A stretch of 64,000 nt of DNA from JAFAQB01 sp045808425 (GTDB lineage Archaea; Thermoproteota; Nitrososphaeria; Nitrososphaerales; Nitrososphaeraceae). This document shows, piece by piece, positions 27,045 through 35,374 of this stretch; position 1 is the first letter of the stretch; the number at the start of each line of letters is the position of its first letter. The DNA lies in assembly GCA_045808425.1 (NCBI GenBank), contig JBJMFM010000352.1, positions 15,735 through 79,734 of the forward strand, read 5' to 3'. Under the pieces are notes generated by a model. That model worked only from the letters and a program-made list of their open reading frames with translations. It made no database searches and was not told the origin of the DNA. Position numbers and translations under genes: made by a program.

Positions 27045-27554
27045 TTAATATAATTGTGGAAAATATGATTTCTCGAGATCAGCAATTTGTGTTACGTGTT
27101 CAACATTGGCGTATTCTTCTAAAAGCTTAGAGTTTAACTCTAAAAAAGTATGGCCCCATTTAAATTTGTTCATCAATTCTGCAGCCATTGCTCTATATCC
27201 CAAAATATAGAGCGAGCCTGACAAGGCTTCTGCAGTCGATAACATACCCACCTTGGAATAATTAGTGGGATTTGCAGCCAACAGAAGTGGTAAACGTCTG
27301 TCTATGCCATGAAAAGCAAGCTTTCTGTATTTCAGTACCTCATCGGCTCGTGACCATGAACAATCAATGGCGCAAACGGAACTTGAAATTTTCGAGTCTT
27401 GTCTTGAGAGCAAAACCGTGGCAAACGGATTCAATACAAGCACATTTTTATGAACGTGATTTACACGTCGGGCCAGATTAAATTTGACTAACTTAGCCGC
27501 TGTGCACCTAAAAGGATCATCTTGCTTTAACATGAATACAAATAGTTTAATCAC
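27045..27554 (-). CDS. Tsr3-type rRNA aminocarboxypropyltransferase
   Basis: This 169-residue protein has the family features: a short acidic DDPFRCTAAKLVKF segment, VLVLNPFATVLLS, the SSVCAIDCSWSRADEV motif, PLLLAANPTNYSKVGMLSTAEALSGSLYILG and the C-terminal KFKWGHTFLELNSKLLEEY. Tsr3 transfers the aminocarboxypropyl group of SAM to a conserved pseudouridine-type site of small-subunit rRNA. The gene belongs to the RNA maturation block (NSUN, Nip7, rnpB). The start is GTG at 27554, which aligns with the family N-terminus. Confidence 0.88.
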   Translation of the reverse strand: MIKLFVFMLKQDDPFRCTAAKLVKFNLARRVNHVHKNVLVLNPFATVLLSRQDSKISSSVCAIDCSWSRADEVLKYRKLAFHGIDRRLPLLLAANPTNYSKVGMLSTAEALSGSLYILGYRAMAAELMNKFKWGHTFLELNSKLLEEYANVEHVTQIADLEKSYFPQLY

Positions 27555-27701
27555 AGTTTTACATCAAGCAAATCAGTGAAATTCACGATAATAAATATTT
27601 GTTGAGCCTGCTTTTTTTAGTTAGCAGCAGTTCATTATATCTTGCAGTTGTTTAGTTTTGACAGAGAGCAAAGACGCCACCAAAAAAATAGGTTTGTTAG
27701 T

Positions 27702-28421
27702 TTATAGGTTAGCAACCTGGCTATTTGATAATGCCATCATGCTTCCGATAGCTTCAAAATACGACTCTATATCCATTTCAATTATTTTTCCGTCGTCTAT
27801 GTTTATAATGTATATCATGTGCAATCTTGCAGATTGGATCTCATTTAGGGTTATGGGTGGATTTCTGTAATATCTATCACAGAGTAATTTAACCCGCTCT
27901 ATCTCGTCGCGTCTCCTATATCTTGGGGGTCGCCCGAATACCTTTGGTATAGAAAGGATGCTGACAGGCGGCGTAGCCAGGATAAATTGATTAGCAAATT
28001 TGCTATATCTGGCGATCTTACTTGCTATTCTTGCAGAGTAATATGATAATGGATCCAGCGCATGCTCAGGAGGTATGAAACCTGTTTCTATTTCAACTAT
28101 TGTTTCTCCGTCTCCCTTCGTGGCAAAAAGATCGCATACTAATATATCAGTTAATTGTTTTTCAACGTCAACGGTATAACCATAGTGAATTAGATGCCTA
28201 GCGCATACGAGTTCCATTGTAGAATGGTTGATTTTGACTAAATTCCTTTTGTATAATTCAATTAAGCGATATTTTACAAAATCTAGCCTACTAATGATCT
28301 CATGTGATTCTCCTACTGCAAGCTTGCTCGAAAGTGTATTTACATCCTCACTGAACCGTTCTATATCCAAATGCGGTATAATAATTAGCAAGTATTTTAA
28401 ATGTGCTGTGTGCAAAAACAT
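27702..28421 (-). CDS. PD-(D/E)xK-like nuclease-fold hypothetical protein
   Basis: A protein of about 239 residues with a helical N-terminal half (DIERFSEDVNTLSSKLAVGE). The core MELVCARHLIHYGYTVDVEK, then ILVCDLFATKGDGETIVEIETG, has the spacing of an Mrr/VRR-type nuclease (helix E, then D, then ExE in the IVEIETG strand). The last basic residue of the motif is not obvious, so it may be inactive or non-catalytic. A tract FGRPPRYRRRDEIERVK could bind nucleic acid. ATG 28421 was chosen because the longer 28469 start would run into the divergent dehydrogenase gene. Confidence 0.55.
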   Translation of the reverse strand: MFLHTAHLKYLLIIIPHLDIERFSEDVNTLSSKLAVGESHEIISRLDFVKYRLIELYKRNLVKINHSTMELVCARHLIHYGYTVDVEKQLTDILVCDLFATKGDGETIVEIETGFIPPEHALDPLSYYSARIASKIARYSKFANQFILATPPVSILSIPKVFGRPPRYRRRDEIERVKLLCDRYYRNPPITLNEIQSARLHMIYIINIDDGKIIEMDIESYFEAIGSMMALSNSQVANL

Positions 28422-28462
28422 AGCAACGTTAAAAATCCCCGTACCTACTACTAATATTTGAT

Positions 28463-29607
28463 ATGTCATTGATTAAAAAAGTTACAGTGCTTGGTTCAGG
28501 TATAATGGGTCACGGAATAGCACAAGTCTCCGCTGCTGCGGGTTACGGTGTCGTGTTACGTGATATTGAAGAATCCTTTCTGGAAAGGGCGATGAGTAAA
28601 ATAAAGTGGTCACTCACTAAACTTGTAGAAAAAAAAAATTAACTCAGAAAGAAGCCGACGAAATATTTAATCGAATCGTCCCAACAGTAAACTTGCCAGA
28701 GGCTTTGAATAATGCCGACCTCATTATAGAAGCGGTACCGGAAGATATGAACTTGAAGAGAAAGGTGTACGCTGAAATAGACAAACATGCACAACCAAAA
28801 ATGATTTACGCATCCAATACTAGTACATTGCCAATCACCGAAATGGCAAGGTTAACACAGAGGCCAGAAAAATTTGTAGGAGTACATTTTTTCAACCCCC
28901 CACAATTAATGCAGCTTGTAGAAGTTATCCCAGGTGAAATGACCAGCGAGGACACAATTCAGATGGTGACAGAGTTCGTCAAACATGTGGGCAAACAACC
29001 AGTACTATGCCGAAAGGACGTTGCAGGTTTCATTGTCAACCGTATATTTATTCCCTTAATACATGAGGCTGTACACTGCCAAAACAGAGAACGTGTTTCA
29101 ATGACTCAAATAGACTCGGCAGTAAAGTTCAAGATGGCCTTTCCTATGGGAATCTTTGAACTTGCAGATTATACTGGTCTAGATGTGATATATAAAGCAA
29201 CTATGGAAATGTATGTACGCGATAAGAAAGTCGTAAATCCTCATCCGAAAATAAAGCAATTAGTTGATGAAAATAAGCTGGGTCAAAAATCAGGTCAGGG
29301 GTTTTATGAGTACAAAGGTGGTACGTACCAGCGTATTAATCTGACCGAAGGGGAAGCAGAAACTTATGATCCGATACGATTGGTGGCAGTCGCGGCTAAC
29401 AATGCTGGCTGGCTTCTTTCCAATGAAGTGTGTAACGTACAGGATCTTGAGAAAGCCCTTAAACTGGGTATGGGTTTAAAGACAGAACTGTTCAGGACTG
29501 TAGAAAGATTTGGTATTGAGGATGTCATAAAGACATTGAATCATATGCAAGAAAAGTATGGACCGTTTTATCAGCCTGATCCCTATTTGCTTCACTACAA
29601 CCCTTGA
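28463..29607 (+). pseudogene. 3-hydroxyacyl-CoA (3-hydroxybutyryl-CoA) dehydrogenase, frame broken in an A10 run
   Basis: The 5' part starts with ATG at 28463 and encodes the NAD-binding loop VTVLGSGIMGHGIAQVSAAAGY, stopping after LTKLVEKKN. The 3' part (from about 28637) continues LTQKEADEIFNRIVPTVNLP, then ADLIIEAVPEDMNLK, the ASNTSTLPITEMA active-site serine/asparagine region and VGVHFFNPPQLMQLVEVIPG. The frames join if the ten-A run at 28628-28637 had eleven. The restored protein of about 380 residues fits the 3-HP/4-HB carbon cycle of ammonia oxidisers. The break is probably a sequencing undercall or slippage, as in the nip7-like gene. Confidence 0.85.
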
Positions 29608-30116
29608 CAATCATTCTTCCTCCCGTCTATAATTAATTGAACTGCTGAATAAGGATCATTTGCTAGAATCAGTGGAGTAAGCCTACGATCATCAAGGAAT
29701 CTCCCTGCGTACATTTCTGATACCCCTCCACTTCCAGAAACTACGACCATTGTTTTTTTAATCATATACCCTACTGCTAATTCAATCAATGTTCCTACAC
29801 CTCCGCCAACTGCAATTATACCATCTGCGGATGTAGCCACCATGAGATCTCTTGCGAAGCCCATACCAGTACAAACAACAATATCGCAAAACTCATTAGC
29901 AAATGAAGAATCCTGTTGAGGTATTATACCGATGGTCAAACCATTATTTTCCTTTGCTCCTTTACACGCTGCCTCCATTACTCCGCCGAGCCCACCGCAA
30001 ATTAAAACTGATCCGGAACGAGCTATTTCTCTACCTACTTGTAAAGCTAGATTTCTTGCCTCATCAGTACAGTTTTCTTTGTTATATCCAATCACTGCGA
30101 TCTGAGATTTACGCAT
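29595..30116 (-). CDS. SLOG/TIGR00725-family Rossmann nucleotide-binding protein
   Basis: The 173-residue protein starts QIAVIGYNKENCTDEARN and contains the LOG-family motifs GSVLICGGLGGVMEAACKGA, MGFARDLMVATSADGIIAVGGGVGTLIELAVGY and a nucleotide-binding PGGxGT-like loop (GGGVGT). Family members bind nucleotides or release cytokinin-like bases, but the in vivo role in archaea is unknown. Its 3' end overlaps the convergent dehydrogenase gene by 13 bp. ATG start. Confidence 0.85.
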   Translation of the reverse strand: MRKSQIAVIGYNKENCTDEARNLALQVGREIARSGSVLICGGLGGVMEAACKGAKENNGLTIGIIPQQDSSFANEFCDIVVCTGMGFARDLMVATSADGIIAVGGGVGTLIELAVGYMIKKTMVVVSGSGGVSEMYAGRFLDDRRLTPLILANDPYSAVQLIIDGRKNDCQGL

Positions 30117-30454
30117 ATAATCTGAAAAATTATCTGTGTCTTATACTTTATGATAAGACTTCTAAAAAGTACAAAATTCAATTATGCTAAATTAAAGTTA
30201 AGAATGATTGTACATAGGTGTTATGTTATAGATAGAAAAAAACTCGCTCTGCAAATCATTGTGATAGAAAAGAGCTTATTGGTTTGAATCGATGGTCTAG
30301 CCGCCCTCCCGACACGAGAATAGTACGCATAGTTATGGTATTACACATGAGCAGCTGATCTAGATCATGGAAATGGGCATCTTTTTACGTTGGTTAAATT
30401 CAATCACGTCCAAAGTTATAAAGTAATATAAGGCAAGCTTTTCAACAAGCGTAA
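30117..30454. other. Intergenic, 338 bp
   Basis: Divergent promoter region of the SLOG-family gene and the adenosylhomocysteinase gene. No further gene or RNA was recognised. Confidence 0.35.
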
Positions 30455-31714
30455 ATGGATTATCGAATCAAGGATATTTCTTTGGCTGACGACGGTATGA
30501 GAAAGATTGACTGGGCAGAAGTTCATATGCCGGTACTTGTTGCATTGAGACAGAAATACGAAAAATCTAAGCCTCTTAGAGGGGTTCGAGTGGCTGGTTG
30601 TTTGCATGTAACAAAAGAGACGGGAGTATTGGCAAGAACGCTTAAAGCAGCGGGTGCGCAAATATCTTGGTGCGGATGCAATCCGCTGAGCACACAAGAC
30701 GATGTTGCAGCTTCGCTAGTAAAGCATGAGGGACTATCTGTATTTGCTAGCCGCGGAATATCAACTGAAGAATATTATAATGATATTCATTCTGTCATTA
30801 AACTTGAGCCCAATATTACCATAGATGACGGGGCGGATCTGACCGTAGAACTACATAATACAACTGTCGACAAGTCTAAATTAACAGTATATGGCGGTAC
30901 TGAAGAGACTACAACTGGTGTTATCAGATTACGTGCAATGCAAAAGTCGTCTAAACTAATGTACCCTATCATCGCAGTGAACGATGCTGAAACTAAACAT
31001 GACTTTGATAATGTTTATGGAACAGGACAGTCAGCATTAGATGGTATCATTCGAGCCACTAATGTATTACTCGCAGGGAAGAATGTCGTAGTTGCTGGAT
31101 ATGGCCATGTTGGTAAGGGAATAGCAAAGCGTGCATCAGGTATGGGCGCCAATGTCATAGTTACTGAAGTCGATCCGATAGCAGCACTAAAGGCAAAGCT
31201 AGACGGCTACTCTGTGGTACCAATGAGAATTGCAGCCACAGTAGGTGATATATTCATAACAACCACTGGTTGCAAAGATGTAATAACTGAAAAACATATT
31301 TTTAACATGAAGGACACTGCATTATTAGCAAACGCTGGTCATTTCAATACAGAAATTTCTGTCTCTGCTCTAGAGGGTCAATCGTCCGCTAGGAAAGATA
31401 TCAACAATCACACAGTTCAATATGAATTGGATAATGGACACAGAATTTATTTAATAGGCGAAGGTAGATTGGTAAACCTGGCTGCCGCGGAAGGACACCC
31501 TTCAGAAGTCATGGATATGAGTTTTTCGAATCAATTTTTGTCAGTTTTAAGACTTGCGCGTTCAAAAGGTGATTTGAAACCGGTGGTGTATGATATAGAG
31601 AGAAGTCAGGACCAAGAAATTGCTATGGCCAAGCTAGAATCTATGGGAATAGAAATAGATAAACTTACACCTGACCAAAAGGTATATTTAGATGGGTTCA
31701 GTGAAGGAACGTAA
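30455..31714 (+). CDS. ahcY: Adenosylhomocysteinase
   Basis: The 419-residue protein has HVTKETG (51-57), DDGADLT (124-130), GGTEETTTGV (147-156), VNDAETKHDFDN and YGTGQS, and the NAD-binding loop GYGHVGKG (215-222). It hydrolyses S-adenosylhomocysteine to adenosine and homocysteine, relieving product inhibition of methyltransferases such as the NSUN enzyme nearby. The length is that of the archaeal type without the insertion of the larger eukaryotic form. ATG start. Confidence 0.97.
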   Translation: MDYRIKDISLADDGMRKIDWAEVHMPVLVALRQKYEKSKPLRGVRVAGCLHVTKETGVLARTLKAAGAQISWCGCNPLSTQDDVAASLVKHEGLSVFASRGISTEEYYNDIHSVIKLEPNITIDDGADLTVELHNTTVDKSKLTVYGGTEETTTGVIRLRAMQKSSKLMYPIIAVNDAETKHDFDNVYGTGQSALDGIIRATNVLLAGKNVVVAGYGHVGKGIAKRASGMGANVIVTEVDPIAALKAKLDGYSVVPMRIAATVGDIFITTTGCKDVITEKHIFNMKDTALLANAGHFNTEISVSALEGQSSARKDINNHTVQYELDNGHRIYLIGEGRLVNLAAAEGHPSEVMDMSFSNQFLSVLRLARSKGDLKPVVYDIERSQDQEIAMAKLESMGIEIDKLTPDQKVYLDGFSEGT

Positions 31715-31750
31715 TAATACGTTAGTTCACTTTGATATATTTCTATGTTA

Positions 31751-31802
31751 GCTATTTGTTTGAGCATTCCTTCAAATAGTATTTTTTGCTAACGAGCAAA
31801 AA
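31751..31802 (+). terminator. Two tandem hairpins downstream of ahcY
   Basis: CTATTTG...CAAATAG (7-bp arms) is followed by TTTTTGCT-AACG-AGCAAAAA (8-bp arms). Both lie 37-88 nt after the ahcY stop and precede the next plus-strand gene. A role in termination or 3'-end formation is plausible. Confidence 0.4.
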
Positions 31803-31883
31803 TATTCAGTGCAAAGCAAATTTATTCTTATTCATTTATAGAAATGTTCAAACTTTTATTGGGCTAACTCCTACCTAGTAACA

Positions 31884-32411
31884 ATGTCATTTGGAGTAGA
31901 TGTTCTGGGAACATTGAGTGAGAAACTTAAGCATATGTTTGATGAGACTCAAGGTAAGTATTCTACATTTATGAATGACAATAAATTACACAAGGAGCAG
32001 GTCATAGACGAAAAGGAATTCTTCCTTCGGATTACAGATTACCTAGTAAATTTATCTGCTTTTAATTTCCTTGCCATACGTGTGGTCTTGGAATTGAAAT
32101 CTGCTATGGAGAAGGGAACGTCCATAAAAGACACAAGCGGCGGATTCGCTTCTCCTCCTGCTTCCCAACAGTTGAGTTTTGGAGTAGGGGGTTTTATCAA
32201 TACTGGGGGAAGCGTTGGAATAAACGACAAGTCTTCAGAGGAGCAATTACAATTGCCTTCTTTCAAGCCGGTAGATATTGAAATTGAGAGACACCAGTCC
32301 ACAATCCCGGAAAAAGGATCAATAAATAACACCACTAGAAGATGTACTGCATGTGGAGTTATCATATCTCGAGAAGCAAAATTTTGTAGTAAGTGCGGTA
32401 ATCTGCAATAA
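31884..32411 (+). CDS. Hypothetical protein with C-terminal zinc ribbon
   Basis: The 175-residue product has a helical N-terminal domain (LGTLSEKLKHMFDETQGKYS, LNFLAIRVVLELKSAMEKG). A low-complexity Gly/Ser/Pro linker follows, and then a C-terminal zinc ribbon RCTACGVIISREAKFCSKCG. This is the layout of a zinc-tethered regulatory or ribosome-associated protein, but no family was recognised. ATG start. The gene is followed at 70 bp by a membrane protein gene. Confidence 0.6.
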   Translation: MSFGVDVLGTLSEKLKHMFDETQGKYSTFMNDNKLHKEQVIDEKEFFLRITDYLVNLSAFNFLAIRVVLELKSAMEKGTSIKDTSGGFASPPASQQLSFGVGGFINTGGSVGINDKSSEEQLQLPSFKPVDIEIERHQSTIPEKGSINNTTRRCTACGVIISREAKFCSKCGNLQ

Positions 32412-32480
32412 CATAATATATGGTCATGGAAGGCGTGCAATTTTTATACCTTAGACTAATATACAACCATCCATACGGTC

Positions 32481-33047
32481 ATGCATTATCCAAGTCTTCA
32501 AAGAGAAGAAGTTAGAACCAGAAAGCTATTGCTTGGAATTTTCTATATCTGTGCAGCATCCATGGCAGCAATTACTGTCTATGCACTATACACCAGCATA
32601 GTAGAATATATGTCCAGCGGCAGGGTGGTCATTGGCGAGGTACTCGTATATACCGACTTTCCAGTTCATGGACTTGCCAAGCTGGTGACTTATTTGATGG
32701 TTGTCTCTGTGGTAGGATGGTATTGTGTTACCAAACTTGGTGGAGATAAGGTAAAAGATATTCCAAAGCCAGTTAAGTCCATCCTGCAGCTAGTTGTATT
32801 GGCTATTGCTGTAGTAGCACTGTATGAATTTATTTATAATTTGATTATATGGAATTCTCTAATTACAGCAGACGCGGTGAAAGGAATAATTAGACTTGAT
32901 AACATAAATCTACCATACCCTAATCCTAGTACGCCTTGGAATCTTGTATTTGCCACAAAGATGTCTTTAGCAGCGTTTCTGATCTCTGCACATGGATTTT
33001 ATATTATGTCAAGGACAAAAGAGCACAACAGGGAACAAAAAATATAG
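32481..33047 (+). CDS. Four-helix membrane protein
   Basis: The 188-residue product has hydrophobic segments at about 15-37, 65-87, 103-126 and 155-177, with basic residues in the N-terminal (REEVRTRK) and C-terminal tails, suggesting both ends are inside. It has two Trp-Tyr-rich stretches (VVGWYCVTKL, LIIWNSL). No family was recognised. ATG start, 70 bp after the preceding gene, with which it may be cotranscribed. Confidence 0.55.
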   Translation: MHYPSLQREEVRTRKLLLGIFYICAASMAAITVYALYTSIVEYMSSGRVVIGEVLVYTDFPVHGLAKLVTYLMVVSVVGWYCVTKLGGDKVKDIPKPVKSILQLVVLAIAVVALYEFIYNLIIWNSLITADAVKGIIRLDNINLPYPNPSTPWNLVFATKMSLAAFLISAHGFYIMSRTKEHNREQKI

Positions 33048-33302
33048 CAATAGTGATATTTGTAATTCTTTTTCAATCACGTGAGTATTGATGTTTTTTT
33101 GTAACGAATTCTTTATACATCGCTTTTGGCTTACCTTGTTTGAACAGTACAACAGCTGATAAATATTTTCCTTGAATTAGTGTATTCAAATGTATTTTTG
33201 CACTTGTTTTGAATTCCCTTCTTATCTCAATCGTATTGATATGACATGATGTCTTATCTTATAGAAACTCAATAATAACCCGAATTGACAATACTCATAA
33301 AC

Positions 33303-33941
33303 ATGTACATTTCAAAACCAAACACCGCCAAAAATACTGTAATCTCTTCATTGTATTCTATGGTTGCCTTTTTTATTCTTGCATTTTACTACTTTTTATT
33401 GTTCTCTGTTGCAACAGGTTTCTCTTCCCAATATGCAGTCGGACAGACTATGATTTCTAAGAATTTCTTAATATATGAGAATCCTGCATATGGATTTAAG
33501 ATACAATATCCATCAGATTGGGAAAAAATAGAATTTACTGGAGGGGTAGAAGAAGGTCATCGCAAAATTATTATTAACTTCGTATCGCCTTTAGAAAGTG
33601 CTTCTGATAATTTCAGAGAATATTTTATAATTGAAAGAGGCAGTATAGAGCCACAGGCTACATTATCTCTTCAACATGGCTTCAATTCATATGTCACTAG
33701 TCTAAAATCTCTACCAGATTTTAAACTTATTGAATCAAATATATTTTCACTTGGTGACAGGCCAGCTGAAAAATTGATATATAGTTATAGTAATCCAGAG
33801 GTTGGAGTAACAAAGACAACGGATATATTGGTAATCAAAGACGAGAAAGTATATTTGCTTTCATTCAATTCAGATGCAGATAAATACAATAATTACCTTC
33901 CAACAATCCAGAAAATGGTTGGTTCGTTCCAGTTCAGATAA
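33303..33941 (+). CDS. Secreted PsbP-like domain protein
   Basis: The N-terminus is a long signal or membrane anchor (SMVAFFILAFYYFLLFSVATG). The mature part starts with the PsbP-family signature FLIYENPAYGFKIQYPSDWEKIE. It continues with FISPLESASDN-like and IYSYSNPEVGVTKTTDIL strands and ends YLPTIQKMVGSFQF. Proteins with this domain are numerous in thaumarchaea and are exported, but their ligand is unknown. ATG at 33303 was chosen; TTG 33285 is an alternative. Confidence 0.7.
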   Translation: MYISKPNTAKNTVISSLYSMVAFFILAFYYFLLFSVATGFSSQYAVGQTMISKNFLIYENPAYGFKIQYPSDWEKIEFTGGVEEGHRKIIINFVSPLESASDNFREYFIIERGSIEPQATLSLQHGFNSYVTSLKSLPDFKLIESNIFSLGDRPAEKLIYSYSNPEVGVTKTTDILVIKDEKVYLLSFNSDADKYNNYLPTIQKMVGSFQFR

Positions 33942-34134
33942 CATCAGATATAAATCTCACCTACGGCCACGATGATAGAGTTTTTGCTTCAATCAACCTA
34001 GTCGATCTCAGCGGCTGTATAAAAACGCTAAACGAATGATTATTTGAAACATAAAATGATAAATCTTCTTCAAATCATAAGTAATTATTAATGCGTTATT
34101 AAGGTATATGGTTATATTGCATTAGTAATTGCAT

Positions 34135-34695
34135 ATGAGTATGAAATGGTCAGCCTATAATAAGGGAAACTTCTTTACCCACGTTAAGCGCGTAATTGTT
34201 ATTTTAGCTAACAAGGCAAGGATCTTAGCAAGAGAAATAGCTAAACAATTAGGATCATTACTACAAAGACAAAGAATAATCTCCGATAGAAGGATCAAGA
34301 CCACAGGGAGTGACAGATCCTCCATCGGATTCAGGCAACTACTAAGAAGGCTTGGAATTGTCACGTCTGCAAGGCTAAGCGAAACTATCCGAGAAACTAA
34401 GGAAGCAATCAAATATGATGTGGAGTTTAATAAGAGAGCTATTATGGAAAGCTCCCAGCAGGTGTCCACGGAAATTACTATTAATAGGCGTAACTTGAAT
34501 GAGATATTAGCACAACAACTAAGAGAAGAAATTGGAATCGATTGTCAAGCTCCAGAAATTGGCTCGCTTCAAGTCGAGCACAAACGCTATTACAGTTACA
34601 ATTTTCCTATGAGTCCAAAAGTGACTACAAACAGAGGCTGTATAATAGTCAAAGGAAAGAGATTCAACATTATACAGGTAATCCAGAGAAACTGA
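34135..34695 (+). CDS. Basic hypothetical protein
   Basis: The product of about 186 residues is highly basic in its first half (RVIVILANKARILAREIAK, RRIKTTGSDRSS), with long helices. The second half contains EILAQQLREEIGIDCQAPEI and ends in beta strands. No family was recognised and no signal peptide is clear. The start is ATG 34135 or TTG 34129. The uninterrupted frame supports a gene, but confidence in the function is nil. Confidence 0.45.
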   Translation: MSMKWSAYNKGNFFTHVKRVIVILANKARILAREIAKQLGSLLQRQRIISDRRIKTTGSDRSSIGFRQLLRRLGIVTSARLSETIRETKEAIKYDVEFNKRAIMESSQQVSTEITINRRNLNEILAQQLREEIGIDCQAPEIGSLQVEHKRYYSYNFPMSPKVTTNRGCIIVKGKRFNIIQVIQRN

Positions 34696-34945
34696 ATCGA
34701 GATAATATTAAGACCATGGATACTTTATTTATATTATTTAAAAGATAAAATTAAGAGATAATATAATTTTGAAAGATAGTATTCTCATTGTAAAGTTTCT
34801 GAATGCTTCTCCTTTGATGAAATTAAATATCTTGGATTAATGATAACTTAAATCAATATAATCTTATTACATATCTATTATATAGAAGAGTATATCATAA
34901 TATAAGTTAAAAATTATTAAATTTCATGGCTAATATTTTAATCTA

Positions 34946-35251
34946 ATGATCAAAAAATCTAGAATAACAATGCTATCTGGAATTGCCATTTCGTCTATAG
35001 TTATAGCGTCAGTGGTCTCGATAGCAATTCATTTTCAGCAGAATGCGCTTGCTCAAAGCTCCTCAAATCCATTATCCAAAGTCCCCGTGATCGGACAACT
35101 TATGGGGGGTGGTAAAAATGCAACCTCTGGTGGGAACACAACAACAAATTCATCATCCACTGGAAACGCAACATCCGCTTCTAGCAACCAAAGCTCCTCA
35201 AATCCATTAGCCAAAGTCCCCGTGATAGGAAAGCTCCTTGGAGGCAAATAA
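34946..35251 (+). CDS. Small secreted protein with an internal duplication
   Basis: The 101-residue product has a signal peptide (LSGIAISSIVIASVVSIAI) ending ALAQ|S, as in the 4.8-kb protein. The mature part contains the same segment twice: SSNPLSKVPVIGQLMGG (about residues 38-54) and SSNPLAKVPVIGKLLGG (about 84-100). The two copies are separated by a Thr/Asn/Ser-rich linker with N-glycosylation sequons. The two hydrophobic copies could pair with each other or with membrane or surface partners. The function is unknown. Confidence 0.6.
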   Translation: MIKKSRITMLSGIAISSIVIASVVSIAIHFQQNALAQSSSNPLSKVPVIGQLMGGGKNATSGGNTTTNSSSTGNATSASSNQSSSNPLAKVPVIGKLLGGK

Positions 35252-35374
35252 CTAAAAAAATCTGAAATACTAAAAGACAGTTAGCGGGATTCTATGCTGT
35301 CAAGGAAGCGACTGCAATAATAGTTTGCTGCTCTTTCCTTTAGGATTGGAGATGAATGAACATGTCATATCATG

